Notes: generated by a model from the sequence alone, not told the origin. A stretch of 64,000 nucleotides of DNA from Rhodococcus qingshengii JCM 15477 (GCF_023221595.1 NZ_CP096563.1:5079001-5143000); one strand, 5' to 3'; positions 17,506-27,185 are shown, counted from the first letter of the stretch. Numbers and translations: made by a program.

Positions 17506-19533
17506 TCAGCGGCCCCCGACGAACGGAACGTTGACGAAGCTCGGCCGGTCTGCAGCCAACTCGATGTGCTGCGGTTTGAGTTGGCTGTCGGCGAGCATCG
17601 GGCCGAGCGCCAGGTATCGCGGCACGCTGGCAGCGTAGACGTCGACGCGGAGCCGGTGCCCCGGTTGCAGCACTGCGTCCGTCGGGAGCATGTTGATGTC
17701 GACGGTGGTGACCTCACCGGGAACCACCGGCTGACGCGTGTCGATCGTCAGATAGTGGTGCGGTTCACTGTAGTCACCGTTGGCCGAGCGAGTGCTCTTC
17801 GAATCGTCGACTGCCCGCAGCGACGCAGTCAGAGCGCCGTTCGTGATCGGTGTCGATGTTCCGTCCGGTGCTACGTCGTTGACCGTCGCTGCCCAGAATC
17901 CGTCCGTCGCGTCCAGGACGGTCTCGAGGTGGACGTTGATCGGGCCCGAGAGTGAGGTCGGCTCCGTCACTGCCTCACCGGTGAACGTCAGGCCCTCCGC
18001 TTCCTGGAATCGGGAATCCTTGGAACACGTCGCACCGAGCACCACGGAGATCCCGGCAGTTCCCTGAGTTCCGTCACCGGAGCAGAAGCCTCGCAGTCCT
18101 GGTGCGACTGTCAATCGCGCTGCGGCACTGGGCGGGTCATTCGTCAGCGAACCGTCGTACGCTGCGTGGGCGGCAGTACCGCTGGGCGCAGAGTTCAGAT
18201 ACATACGTTCGTAGCTCGCACCGGCTCGCGGGAACTGATCGTCCGTGATCCATCCGCCGCCTTGCTGGAACATCGTCACCGGACCGTAACGATCGATTCC
18301 GTTGTCGATGCCCTTGAGCCACTTGTCGAACCACGCACGTTCGAGTACGTCGAGGCGCGGCGGCGCACCGTCCTTGCCGAATCCTCCACCGGGAGTGACG
18401 TGATAGCCGTTCCCCATGATCAACTGCTTCTGCCCGGGCGGCAGATCGATTCCGTTGTAGATCCGCGGCTCACTGTTGGCGAAGATGTCGTGCCAACCGC
18501 CGTAGACCATCGTCGGAACGGCGATGTTGCCGACGTCAGCGGCTCGGTCCTGATAGAACTGCCCGTCTTGCGCGACTTGCAGAGTCGACGGCGACACGTC
18601 CTCGATTCTCTGAGCCGTCATCGCTTGCACCAGTTCGGGAATCAGCGTACCGGGATCCTCGAGGCGGCTCGCCAACCACAGGGGATCGAAGTTTCCTTGC
18701 AGGATGTCCTGAACGTTCGGGATGAGTTTGAGCCCGTTGACCGCGGTCAACCACAACGGCATGAACCCGACTCCGAGGCCGCCACCGGTTCCGACGATGT
18801 CGCGCAGCAGATCGTTGCCAGGTTCGACCGGGAAGATCGCCTTCAGTGCAGATGGATTGTTGCTCGCCGCCTGCACCGAGTTGATCGCGGAGTACGAGAT
18901 GCCCGCCATCCCTACTTTCCCGTCGGACCATCCCTGCTTGCTCATCCAGTCGATGACCTCGACCGAATCCTGTTGCTCGCGCTTACCGAGCACGTCCCAA
19001 TTACCTTGGGAGAAGCCGGTTCCACGAGCGTCGACCACTACCTGCGTGTATCCGTTCTGGACCAGATCACGGTTGACGCCGAGAACCCTGGCGCCTCCGC
19101 CGGCGATGACGCCCGTCAACTCCGACACGCCGTCGAACGGCGCCGCGAGGTCGAGCGAGTTCGCAACGTCCATCAGCGTCTCACCGACCTGCGGGATCGA
19201 CAGAGCTGAATCCACCAGTGTGTCCAGCAGTTTCGTGTACGGCGTGATGTTGAGGACCGATGGCGTCTTCGATTCCACGGCCCGCCCGGATGCATCCGCC
19301 GGTCGGTACACATTCGCTTGCAGAACTGTGCCGTCACTCATCGTGATGGGCACGTCCCACTCGATCGAGACCCCCGGATACTGCGGCGTCGCCTCCGTTG
19401 CCGCGAGCCAGGCCTGCCCGTCCGACCCTCCCGTCGGATCCGCAGAAGCGACGGCGCTCGGCACCGCCAATCCCACGACGCACAGCCCCACCGCAATCGT
19501 TGTCGACCTTCGACGTAGAAGTCGTGTCCTCAC
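17506..19533 (-). CDS. Secreted CocE/NonD-family (X-Pro dipeptidyl-peptidase-like) hydrolase
   Basis: This 675-residue protein has a signal peptide of about 31 residues (basic start, hydrophobic core, VASA cleavage region). An alpha/beta-hydrolase domain follows, with nucleophile Ser213 in GISYS, Asp349 in GWHDIF and His378 in GNGYHVTPG. The C-terminal region is a beta-rich jelly roll as in cocaine esterase. It would act outside the cytoplasm on esters or acyl-peptides; the substrate is unknown. It lies upstream of the ureide operon on the same strand, with no obvious functional link. Confidence 0.87.
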   Translation of the reverse strand: MRTRLLRRRSTTIAVGLCVVGLAVPSAVASADPTGGSDGQAWLAATEATPQYPGVSIEWDVPITMSDGTVLQANVYRPADASGRAVESKTPSVLNITPYTKLLDTLVDSALSIPQVGETLMDVANSLDLAAPFDGVSELTGVIAGGGARVLGVNRDLVQNGYTQVVVDARGTGFSQGNWDVLGKREQQDSVEVIDWMSKQGWSDGKVGMAGISYSAINSVQAASNNPSALKAIFPVEPGNDLLRDIVGTGGGLGVGFMPLWLTAVNGLKLIPNVQDILQGNFDPLWLASRLEDPGTLIPELVQAMTAQRIEDVSPSTLQVAQDGQFYQDRAADVGNIAVPTMVYGGWHDIFANSEPRIYNGIDLPPGQKQLIMGNGYHVTPGGGFGKDGAPPRLDVLERAWFDKWLKGIDNGIDRYGPVTMFQQGGGWITDDQFPRAGASYERMYLNSAPSGTAAHAAYDGSLTNDPPSAAARLTVAPGLRGFCSGDGTQGTAGISVVLGATCSKDSRFQEAEGLTFTGEAVTEPTSLSGPINVHLETVLDATDGFWAATVNDVAPDGTSTPITNGALTASLRAVDDSKSTRSANGDYSEPHHYLTIDTRQPVVPGEVTTVDINMLPTDAVLQPGHRLRVDVYAASVPRYLALGPMLADSQLKPQHIELAADRPSFVNVPFVGGR

Positions 19534-19673
19534 GAAAACTCCAATTTTCTGTTGTGATGACCCAGCCCTGCCCCCACGACAGTGACCGGTGTCACGAACT
19601 TACCGGATAGTAACTTCCGTCCCATATGTCGTCAATAGGTCTGAATGCCGACCGGACGGCTAGCTTTGAAGAT

Positions 19674-20597
19674 GTGTCACGATCACCGCTTCCCGTCCGC
19701 GACGGCCTGAACCCCAGTCGCATCCGTCAGCCAGACGACGGCATGTGGACGACGACGCTCGACTACCTGCTCGAACGGTTCCCCCAGGACGCCGTCCGAT
19801 TGCGGGAGAAGGTCGCAGCCGGGGAGGTCGTCGACGAGAAGGGTGTCGGAATCACCGAGACGAGCGCTTTTGCTCCCCGGCGGTTCGTCTACCTGTACCG
19901 CGACCCTCCCGTCGAAACGCGGGTGCCGTTCGAGATCGACATCCTCTACCGGGACGAGAACATCTTGGTCGTGGACAAACCGCATTTCCTGGCGAGCACC
20001 CCGCGCGGGCGATACATCGCCGAATCGGCGTTGGTCCGCTTGCGTCGGGACCTCGAACTACCGGAGCTGAGTCCAGCTCATCGCCTCGACCGCGTCACGG
20101 CGGGACTGCTGCTGTTCACCGTGCATCAGGCGGCCCGGCGCGACTACCAGACCATGTTCGCCGAGCGCCGCGTCGCCAAGGAGTACGAGGCCATCGCGCG
20201 TCACGACGCTCAGGTGAGCACCCCCGTGGTCGTGCGTAGTCGCATCGTGAAAGAACGCGGCGTGCTCAAGGCCGCGGAGATCGAGGGCGAACCCAACAGC
20301 GAGTCGCGGATCGAACTGATCGAAACGCGAGACGGCTTCGCGCGGTACCGGTTGACTCCCCATACCGGCAAGACCCATCAACTTCGGCTGCACATGACCT
20401 CGCTCGGGCTCCCGATCCACGGCGACAACTTCTATCCCGACTTCTACGACGTTGCCGCAGAAGATTATTCGAACCCGCTGCGCCTGCTGTCGAAGGTTCT
20501 CGAGTTCGAGGATCCGAAGACCGGCCGGCTGCAACGGTTCGAAAGTCGGCGGACCCTGTCCTGGCCGGACGAATCAGGCCGTGGCGACTCGCCGTAG
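19674..20597 (+). CDS. RluA-family RNA pseudouridine synthase
   Basis: This 307-residue protein contains the catalytic motif HRLDRVTAG (Asp139), DENILVVDKPHFLASTP and RLTPHTGKTHQLRLHM, all of the RluA family, which isomerises uridine in rRNA or tRNA. The GTG at 19674 (VSRSPLPVRDGLNPSR) is chosen as it fits homologues; the frame is open to an ATG at 19626 but that part looks non-coding. A weak ribosome binding site leaves the start open. RNA target unknown. Confidence 0.88.
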   Translation: MSRSPLPVRDGLNPSRIRQPDDGMWTTTLDYLLERFPQDAVRLREKVAAGEVVDEKGVGITETSAFAPRRFVYLYRDPPVETRVPFEIDILYRDENILVVDKPHFLASTPRGRYIAESALVRLRRDLELPELSPAHRLDRVTAGLLLFTVHQAARRDYQTMFAERRVAKEYEAIARHDAQVSTPVVVRSRIVKERGVLKAAEIEGEPNSESRIELIETRDGFARYRLTPHTGKTHQLRLHMTSLGLPIHGDNFYPDFYDVAAEDYSNPLRLLSKVLEFEDPKTGRLQRFESRRTLSWPDESGRGDSP

Positions 20598-20672
20598 GGA
20601 CCCCGGACCCTTCCACTGCGCCTCCGATACCGGGAGGATGGAAGCGCAGACCGCACCGCAAGAGGAGACCAG

Positions 20673-22208
20673 ATGAGCAAGACCGCCGTCGTACCCGAAG
20701 CCGTACGGGAGATCGAGCGCAAGTACGAGGCGCCGGCCGAGCAGGAAGTTCCCGCCTTGGGCGGACTTCCCGGTGTTGTCGGCGAACCGGTCCACGACTC
20801 GATACAGCTCTCTGCCACCTACTTCGACACCGCGGACTACCGGTTGCTGGCCGAGAAGATCACGCTGCGCAAGCGTGAGGGTGGCGACGACGCGGGGTGG
20901 CACATGAAACTTCCCGCAGGCCAGGACACTCGAACCGAAATCCAACTTCCCCCGGACGAGAGCACCGATGTGCCCTCGCCGCTGTCGAGTCTGATCCGGG
21001 CGATCATTCGCGGTCACGATCTGGTGCCGGTCGCCCTGATCATCACCGATCGGGAGCGCACCAGGCTCAACGGCGAAAACGGTGTGCTGCTTGCCGAAGT
21101 GGTCTCCGACACCGTCATCGCCTGCAAGGCAGACGGTTCCGGAGAGTCCACGTGGCAGGAAGTCGAGGTCGAACAAGGCGCAGGCGGGCAAGAGCTGGCC
21201 GATGCAATCGAGTCGGTTCTACTGGACGCCGGGCTGGAGCGCTCTGCGAGTCCGTCCAAACTCAAACGAGCACTGGGCACGTCGGTCACACCGTACGCCG
21301 GTCACGAGGTCACCTCGGGCAAGGCGTCGAATCCGCGGATCTTGTTGCGTAATTACCTCATCGAACAATTGCGCGCACTGGTCGCCGCGGATCTCGGCAC
21401 GCGTCGGGCCGACGACGAAGCCGTTCACGACTTCCGGGTTGCGGCACGTCGCATCCGCAGCGCTCTGCAGTCGTACGCCGGCCACTCCCCCAAGACCGAC
21501 GATCTCATCACGGATCTGCGGTGGATCGGTGGAAAGTTCGGTGACGCCCGCGACGTCGAGGTCCAGTGGGAGCGTCTTGTGGAACGCCTCGGCGAAATCG
21601 ACGAGATGCCCGAGCGAGAAGCTGTGCGAGCTCGAATCGACGAGTTCTTCTCTGCACGTGGTGAAACCGCCCAGGAAACAGCCCTCGAGGCGCTCGATTC
21701 CGAGCGATACACCACGCTGCTCGATCGCCTCGACGAGTACGTCGGCGACCTCGAATTCGACACCGCCACCCACCGCGTCGGAAAGAAGGCATCGGCACGA
21801 GAGTTGGCCCATACCCTGCGGCACCTGGCACACAAGGTCGGTAAGCGGGTCGATCACGTCTTCGATGCCGATACCCGCACCGAGCGTGACGAGCGAATGC
21901 ACCGCGCCCGCAAGGGAGCCAAGCGGATGAAGTACGCGATCGAGGTCATGGAACCCGTGTCGAAGAGCCGAGCGAAGCGCGCACTGAAGCATTTCAGCCA
22001 CTTCCAGGATGTTCTCGGCGAGCACCAGGATTCCGTTGTCGCCCAACATCATCTACTTGCAATGGCAGCCGAGCAGGAGCATACCTCGCTCACCAGTTTC
22101 GGATTGGGCATGGCCTACCGACGAGAACTGGAAATAGCCGACGGGCAATCGACCCTGCTACGCAAGACGTGGAAGGAAGCCGTGAAATCAGCATCGTCAC
22201 TCTGGTGA
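20673..22208 (+). CDS. CYTH-CHAD domain protein
   Basis: This 511-residue protein has an N-terminal CYTH domain (residues 10-205) with the ExExK signature at Glu13-Ile-Glu15-Arg-Lys17. A CHAD domain (about 230-500) follows, rich in conserved His and basic residues (HDFRVAARRIRSAL, HRARKGAKRMKYAIEV). CYTH tunnels bind triphosphates and CHAD helices bind polyphosphate, so a polyphosphate or triphosphate role is likely. AGAGGAG precedes the ATG. Phosphate-related genes elsewhere in the window make this context notable but not linked. Confidence 0.92.
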   Translation: MSKTAVVPEAVREIERKYEAPAEQEVPALGGLPGVVGEPVHDSIQLSATYFDTADYRLLAEKITLRKREGGDDAGWHMKLPAGQDTRTEIQLPPDESTDVPSPLSSLIRAIIRGHDLVPVALIITDRERTRLNGENGVLLAEVVSDTVIACKADGSGESTWQEVEVEQGAGGQELADAIESVLLDAGLERSASPSKLKRALGTSVTPYAGHEVTSGKASNPRILLRNYLIEQLRALVAADLGTRRADDEAVHDFRVAARRIRSALQSYAGHSPKTDDLITDLRWIGGKFGDARDVEVQWERLVERLGEIDEMPEREAVRARIDEFFSARGETAQETALEALDSERYTTLLDRLDEYVGDLEFDTATHRVGKKASARELAHTLRHLAHKVGKRVDHVFDADTRTERDERMHRARKGAKRMKYAIEVMEPVSKSRAKRALKHFSHFQDVLGEHQDSVVAQHHLLAMAAEQEHTSLTSFGLGMAYRRELEIADGQSTLLRKTWKEAVKSASSLW

Positions 22209-22257
22209 CTTCGCTGTAAACAGTCGACCGATCTCGATCATTTCAGAGGGAGTAGAC

Positions 22258-23148
22258 ATGAACACACTTGCAGGACACCAGGATGTCGTCGCCGGTATCG
22301 ACGGATCCGAGGCCTCGACGGCGGCGGCCCGGTGGGCAGCCTCCGTCGCGAACGCGGTGAACTCACGACTGATTCTGGCGCACGCCCTGCCGCAAGAGGG
22401 CCCGATCTACAGTCCCGCTGCAGTGATGTTGCAGTCACAGTTCCTCAGCCAGATCCGCGAAGACGGCGAAGCGATCGTCGATGCCGCCGCCGCGGTGATT
22501 TCGGCCGAATTCCCCGAACTGACCATCGAATCCGAGATCGCGCCAGGGCCGGCGTCGACGCATATCCTCGAATCCTCGGGTACCGCACGCCTGATCGTGA
22601 TGGGGTCGACCGGATCGGGTGCACTGCGCTCACGGCTGCTCGGATCGACCGCACTGAAGGTGGCCAATCATGCAACCTGTCCGGTCACCGTGTGGCGTGG
22701 TTCGGCGGAGAATCCCGGTCCGGATCAGCGTCCCGTCATCGTCGGAGTCGACGGAAGCGCGTTGAGCAAGAAGGCCGTCGAGTACGCGTTTCGTTATGCC
22801 GATCAGTTCGACGCGCCGCTCATCGCGGTCCACACCTGGCAGGGCTCGTCCACCTTCCGCGAAGGCGGAGCGGGAATCCTGATCGACTGGGAGGCTGTCG
22901 AGCAGGAGGAATCGGCGCTACTGGCGGAAAATCTAGCCGGTATGGCCGACCAGTACCCGGACGTGCCGGTCACCCGCATCAGTGAACCCGGTGCCGCTGC
23001 TCCCGTCATGCTCAAATACGCCGACGACGCACAGTTGATAGTTGTCGGAAGTCACGGCCGCAGTGCGATGGCGGGCGCCGTGATGGGCTCCACCAGCCAG
23101 AATCTGCTGCACCATGCGCCAGGGCCGGTCATGATCTGTCGCGCCTGA
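22258..23148 (+). CDS. Tandem universal stress protein (UspA family)
   Basis: This 296-residue protein has two USP domains (about 8-145 and 158-295). Each ends in an ATP-binding glycine motif, GSTGSGALRSRLLGSTA in the first and GSHGRSAMAGAVMGSTS in the second. Tandem USPs of this kind are common in mycobacteria and rhodococci and are often induced by hypoxia or stationary phase. AGAGGGAG lies upstream of the ATG. It follows the CYTH-CHAD gene by 49 bp. Confidence 0.92.
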   Translation: MNTLAGHQDVVAGIDGSEASTAAARWAASVANAVNSRLILAHALPQEGPIYSPAAVMLQSQFLSQIREDGEAIVDAAAAVISAEFPELTIESEIAPGPASTHILESSGTARLIVMGSTGSGALRSRLLGSTALKVANHATCPVTVWRGSAENPGPDQRPVIVGVDGSALSKKAVEYAFRYADQFDAPLIAVHTWQGSSTFREGGAGILIDWEAVEQEESALLAENLAGMADQYPDVPVTRISEPGAAAPVMLKYADDAQLIVVGSHGRSAMAGAVMGSTSQNLLHHAPGPVMICRA

Positions 23149-23150
23149 AT

Positions 23151-23198
23151 TGCTGTGCGCCTTTATTAACCCCCCGCGGTTAATAAAGGCGCACAGCA
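23151..23198. terminator. Bidirectional hairpin, 21-bp perfect stem
   Basis: Arms 23151-23171 and 23178-23198 are perfectly complementary over 21 bp with a 6-nt loop. It lies between the convergent usp and VIT1 genes, so it probably terminates both. The stem includes an AT-rich middle (CTTTATTAA) and no long T-tract follows, which is unusual. Confidence 0.75.
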
Positions 23199-23202
23199 GG
23201 GG

Positions 23203-23943
23203 TCAGGCGAGACCCGTGCCCACCAACTGACCTACTCCGTACGTCACGGCCATCGCCAGCGCGCCGCCGATCACCACGCGTAGCACCGCTCTGGTCTTGC
23301 GAGCTCCGCCGAGCGTCGCGCTGATCGTCCCGGTCAGCGCAAGTGCGATCAGCACCGCGAAAAATGCGATAGGGACGCGGATGCCTGTCGGCGGCACCAG
23401 AATTGCGACCAACGGGATCGCCGCGCCGATCGTGAACGAGATTGCCGACGAAATCGCCGCGTGCCACGGATTGGTGAGATCGTCTGGATCGATACCCAAT
23501 TCGACTTCTACGTGCGCCGCGAAGGCGTCGTGCTCGGTTAATTCTTCGGCGACGCGGCGGGCCGTCTCCGGACTCAATCCCTTGTTCTCGTAGATCTCGG
23601 TCAGTTCCTGAAGTTCAGCCTCCGGGGTCTCGAGGAGTTCCTTCTTCTCCTTCTGCAGGAGTGCGCGTTCGGTATCCCGCTGAGCGCTGACCGAGACGTA
23701 CTCGCCCAACGCCATGGACACAGCGCCGGCAACCAGTCCAGCAAAACCTGCTGTGAAGATCGCGGAGCGCTCGGTCGTGGCTGCCGCAACACCGACCACG
23801 AGACCTGCGGTCGAGACGATTCCGTCGTTTGCACCCAGAACACCTGCACGCAGCCAGTTGAGGCGATTGTTCAAACTCGGTGCGTGAGGTTCCGATTCCC
23901 CACCGGGCGCCCCGTCGGTCAACTGCACACTGTCTCCGGACAT
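23203..23943 (-). CDS. VIT1/CCC1-family iron/manganese transporter
   Basis: This 246-residue protein has about five membrane helices. It begins NNRLNWLRAGVLGANDGIVSTAGLVVGVAAA, the VIT1/CCC1 first-helix motif. SMALGEYVSVSAQRD and a charged cytoplasmic segment (EKKELLETPEAELQELTEIYE), the metal-binding region in plant VIT1, follow. It would move Fe2+ or Mn2+ out of the cytoplasm. It is a single gene converging on usp. Confidence 0.9.
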   Translation of the reverse strand: MSGDSVQLTDGAPGGESEPHAPSLNNRLNWLRAGVLGANDGIVSTAGLVVGVAAATTERSAIFTAGFAGLVAGAVSMALGEYVSVSAQRDTERALLQKEKKELLETPEAELQELTEIYENKGLSPETARRVAEELTEHDAFAAHVEVELGIDPDDLTNPWHAAISSAISFTIGAAIPLVAILVPPTGIRVPIAFFAVLIALALTGTISATLGGARKTRAVLRVVIGGALAMAVTYGVGQLVGTGLA

Positions 23944-24074
23944 GGCAACAGATTAGGACGATCAGTCCGGTTGCGATAGCAATCTGAGCCTGTCCTTCGC
24001 GCACTGATATATTCCGATTGGCACCCCAACCAAGCATTTGTTAGGTTTGAAATCGGCAGACATCTGGAGGCATT

Positions 24075-24833
24075 GTGAGCGCAGTACGCACCGCTTTTGT
24101 CAGCGGCGGAACCGGTGGAATCGGGTCGGCGATAGCCCTGACCCTTGCCGAACGCGGACACGACGTCGCCTTCACCTACCGAAACAACAAGGGCGCTGCC
24201 GAGCAACTGAGCGAGCAGATTCGAGCGCATGGCGTGCGCGCCCACTCGTACTCTCTCGACTTGACCGACGAGTTGTCGATCAGCGCCGCCGTCAACGATG
24301 CGGTCGATGATCTGGGCACATTGACGACGCTGGTCCACGCTGCGGGACCGCACGTCCCGATGACGCACCTCTCACGTGTGACGCCGGCGTTCTTCACCGA
24401 ACAACTCAACCAGGAGGCCGCGGCGTTCTTCACCCTCGTCCACACCGCCCTGCCTGCGCTGCGTGCATCCTCGGGTTCGGTGGTGGCGGTGACAACCGCG
24501 GCAACGGATCGCTTTCCCGTGCGCGACGGACTCTCCGCTGGCACCAAAGGGGCTGTCGAACAACTTGTTCGCGGATTCGCCGCAGAGGAAGGACGCTACG
24601 GCGTCCGGTTCAACGCTGTAGGACCAGGCATGTTGACGGACGGAATGGCGGAGCGCCTGATCAGCTCCGCCGAACTCGACCAAGGCGCGCTCGACGTGAC
24701 GATGAGCCGAATCCCGTTGAAGCGCTTCGGATCAGCTGCCGACATCGCCGAAGCAGTATGTTTCCTCGCAAGCGACGCGGCCGGATTCATCAGCGGTCAG
24801 AAGCTCAACGTCGACGGTGGCTACACCGTCTGA
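24075..24833 (+). CDS. SDR-family protein lacking the catalytic tyrosine
   Basis: This 252-residue protein has the NAD(P)-binding SGGTGGIGSA motif at 10-19 and the C-terminal FLASDAAGFISGQKLNVDGG of FabG-like SDRs. At the active site the usual Ser-(13)-Tyr-x3-Lys reads Thr141, Ser154 and Lys158 (LSAGTK), so the catalytic Tyr is absent. It may be a non-catalytic or altered SDR. The start is GTG with CTGGAGG 4 nt upstream. It converges on a KstR-like TetR gene, only 3 bp apart. Confidence 0.85.
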   Translation: MSAVRTAFVSGGTGGIGSAIALTLAERGHDVAFTYRNNKGAAEQLSEQIRAHGVRAHSYSLDLTDELSISAAVNDAVDDLGTLTTLVHAAGPHVPMTHLSRVTPAFFTEQLNQEAAAFFTLVHTALPALRASSGSVVAVTTAATDRFPVRDGLSAGTKGAVEQLVRGFAAEEGRYGVRFNAVGPGMLTDGMAERLISSAELDQGALDVTMSRIPLKRFGSAADIAEAVCFLASDAAGFISGQKLNVDGGYTV

Positions 24834-24836
24834 GCG

Positions 24837-25469
24837 CTATCCGCCCAACTTGCGAAAGACCAGTCGCACGGCAAGTTCCAGGTGCGCCATCACCTCGTCC
24901 GTCGTCATCCGGCCCGCAACCCACGAGACGAGACTCGACATCCAGACGTCGTCGATCACCTTCACCGCGTCCAACTGCTGCTGCGAGACTTCCTCGACAC
25001 CGATCGCCTTCGCGAACATCTCGGTCACGACCCCACCGAGCGCGTTGAGTTCCGGGGTCGCCGACGCGTCCGCGAACATGTACGCCCGAACCAACGCTTC
25101 GTAACGGAGGTGATCGGTCTCGAGGACCTCCGTATTCTTGCGCAGCACAAACAGAATCCGGTCCGACGGAGTCTCGCCCGGGATTACAAAGTCTTGGAAT
25201 CTGTCACGCAAACCCTCGAACATCCACAACAATGCGACGACAAGCATGTGGTTCTTGGACGGGAAATACCGGTAAACAGTGCCGATCGCGACGCCGGCGC
25301 GATCGGCCACCGATCGCATCTGCACCGCGTCGTAGCCGCCTTCGGAGGCGGATTCCATTGCGGCGTCGACAATCCGGCGAAAACGCGCTCGCTGCGACGG
25401 CGTCGTACGACGTCCGGTCACCGAGCTACGTTCGACCACCGACTGGTCTGCCTTGTCGCCACCTGCCAT
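24837..25469 (-). CDS. KstR-like TetR-family regulator
   Basis: This 210-residue protein has a TetR DNA-binding domain (RFRRIVDAAMESASEGGYDAVQMRSVADRAGVAIGTVYRYFPSKNHMLV) strikingly like that of KstR, the steroid-catabolism repressor. The C-terminal ligand domain is helical. The ATG at 25469 follows an AAAAAGGG stretch. No cholesterol genes are in the neighbourhood, so it is probably a paralogue with another ligand, or acts at a distance. Confidence 0.85.
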   Translation of the reverse strand: MAGGDKADQSVVERSSVTGRRTTPSQRARFRRIVDAAMESASEGGYDAVQMRSVADRAGVAIGTVYRYFPSKNHMLVVALLWMFEGLRDRFQDFVIPGETPSDRILFVLRKNTEVLETDHLRYEALVRAYMFADASATPELNALGGVVTEMFAKAIGVEEVSQQQLDAVKVIDDVWMSSLVSWVAGRMTTDEVMAHLELAVRLVFRKLGG

Positions 25470-25584
25470 GTCCACAACCCTTTTTAGACGTCGTTTTGCC
25501 GACTCCCAATGTAGCCGCCCAACGCAATTGTCGGGTGCATGACTGCCCGCTTCCGAAACTGCCCGCCAGTGGAACTGGCCCAGA

Positions 25585-27084
25585 TCAGGAAGCGCGCCGC
25601 GGCCGATCGGATCGGCCGCGTCTACGTGGATCTTCCGACCAGTCGCGAGAGGGTGCGCGTCGGCCCGGAGCTGGAGCCCGGCGTCTGTCGGGTTGTGGTG
25701 CCCGTCGTTCCGGTCGGCGTTGCCCAGTTGGAGCAGGCTGGGCGCGGCGAGCTGGCGGCCTCCGTCGATCGGTCTGTGGCTTCTTGGCAATGCCGAACCG
25801 AGGCTTGCCGAAGACCAGCGGTATCCAACCGCGACCGCTGCTCTCGGCCGAGGCGACAGCCTCGGGCTCACGGAAGGCTGCGTGCGCGATGAGCCCGAAC
25901 ATCAGCAGGGTGGTGATCATCGACGTTCCGCCCGCCGAGATGAGCGGTAGTTGCAGACCGGTCACCGGAATCAGGCCGACGACGTAGGCGATGTTGATGA
26001 ACGCCTGCACGACGATCAACGTCGTTGCCGTCGCTGTCATGACTTTGAGGAACGGATCAGTGGACCGTTTCGCGATCCGCAGCCCGACGATCAGAACCGC
26101 GGCAAAGAGAGCGACGACGATCAGCGCGCCGACCAGACCCAACTCTTCACCGATCACGGCAAAAATGAAGTCGTTGTGCGCCTGCGGGAGATAGCTCCAT
26201 TTGGCGTCGGACTGTCCTAGACCGCGCCCGAAGATGCCTCCGTTCGCCAGTGCGTACTTGGCCTGAGTGCTCTGGAAGTTCAAACCCTGCGGGTCGAGAT
26301 CAGGATTGAGGAAAGCCTTGATGCGATCCGAGCGGTAACCAGCAGTAAGCCCGAGCACGAGAAATGCGACTGCGGAACCGAGTGTGAGGCTGATGAATGT
26401 CTTCATCCGGAACAGCCCGAACCACAGCACCGACATGAAAATGATGCCGATGGTGATGGTGGTTCCGAGGTCCTTCTCCAACACCACCAGAACCAGAACC
26501 AGCAACGTCGTACCGCCGATCACCGGCAGCGCGCGGTTGACGTCCATCCGCGCCTTCATGAACGACGCAACCGTCGCTGCGGACCAGATCGCCAGAGCAA
26601 GTTTGGCCAGCTCCGACGGCTGGAAGGAAATGCCCGCGATCACGAACCAGCTGCGAGCACCCATTTGTTCCGAGCCGATACCTGGAATCAGCACCAGGAC
26701 AAGCAGAACAAGACACAGGATCAGCAGCCACGGGGAGGCTCTACGCATTGTTTCGGTCGGCAACCGCACGACTGCCACGAACATCACCAAGCCGATCGCC
26801 GCGAACATGCACTGGGGCCAGAATCTGGCATAGGACGTCCCGGACAACACATAGGATTCGACGCCCGAAGACGACAGCACCATCAGCAGTCCGAACGCGA
26901 CGATCAGCACGACCAGACCGACGATCATATGGAAATCGAACAGTGGCCGATTGGTCCACATCGCCGTTCGAGCGCGGAAGGGTGTCGATGTGCGGTCACG
27001 TTTGTCCGACGCTCCACGGGGTGAGTTAACTGGCTCTCCACTCCCGCGACCGTTGGGCTTGTCTTCACTGCGACCGGTCACCAC
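25585..27084 (-). CDS. SEDS-family FtsW/RodA-like protein
   Basis: This 499-residue membrane protein has about ten helices with SEDS hallmarks: GARSWFVIAGISFQPSELAKLAL, NDFIFAVIGEELGLVG and VTGLQLPLISAGGTSM. SEDS proteins are peptidoglycan glycosyltransferases of division or elongation. The cytoplasmic C-terminal tail of about 85 residues is rich in Arg and Pro, as in actinobacterial FtsW. There is no mur, fts or PBP gene beside it, so it is probably an extra FtsW copy, not the dcw-cluster one. Confidence 0.87.
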   Translation of the reverse strand: MVTGRSEDKPNGRGSGEPVNSPRGASDKRDRTSTPFRARTAMWTNRPLFDFHMIVGLVVLIVAFGLLMVLSSSGVESYVLSGTSYARFWPQCMFAAIGLVMFVAVVRLPTETMRRASPWLLILCLVLLVLVLIPGIGSEQMGARSWFVIAGISFQPSELAKLALAIWSAATVASFMKARMDVNRALPVIGGTTLLVLVLVVLEKDLGTTITIGIIFMSVLWFGLFRMKTFISLTLGSAVAFLVLGLTAGYRSDRIKAFLNPDLDPQGLNFQSTQAKYALANGGIFGRGLGQSDAKWSYLPQAHNDFIFAVIGEELGLVGALIVVALFAAVLIVGLRIAKRSTDPFLKVMTATATTLIVVQAFINIAYVVGLIPVTGLQLPLISAGGTSMITTLLMFGLIAHAAFREPEAVASAESSGRGWIPLVFGKPRFGIAKKPQTDRRRPPARRAQPAPTGQRRPERRAPQPDRRRAPAPGRRAPSRDWSEDPRRRGRSDRPRRAS

Positions 27085-27185
27085 ACAAGTATCGTCCCAC
27101 GACTCCTAACCCATGGGTAACACAAGTCCCATGAGTCACACCGGCTCGGCCTTCCGAGGTCCATGTAGACCCACGAAATACCAGG

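Noticed and set aside
15701..17638. A 645-codon plus-strand frame opposite the ureide operon
   Set aside because: It spans three coherent minus-strand genes and its translation has no domain features.
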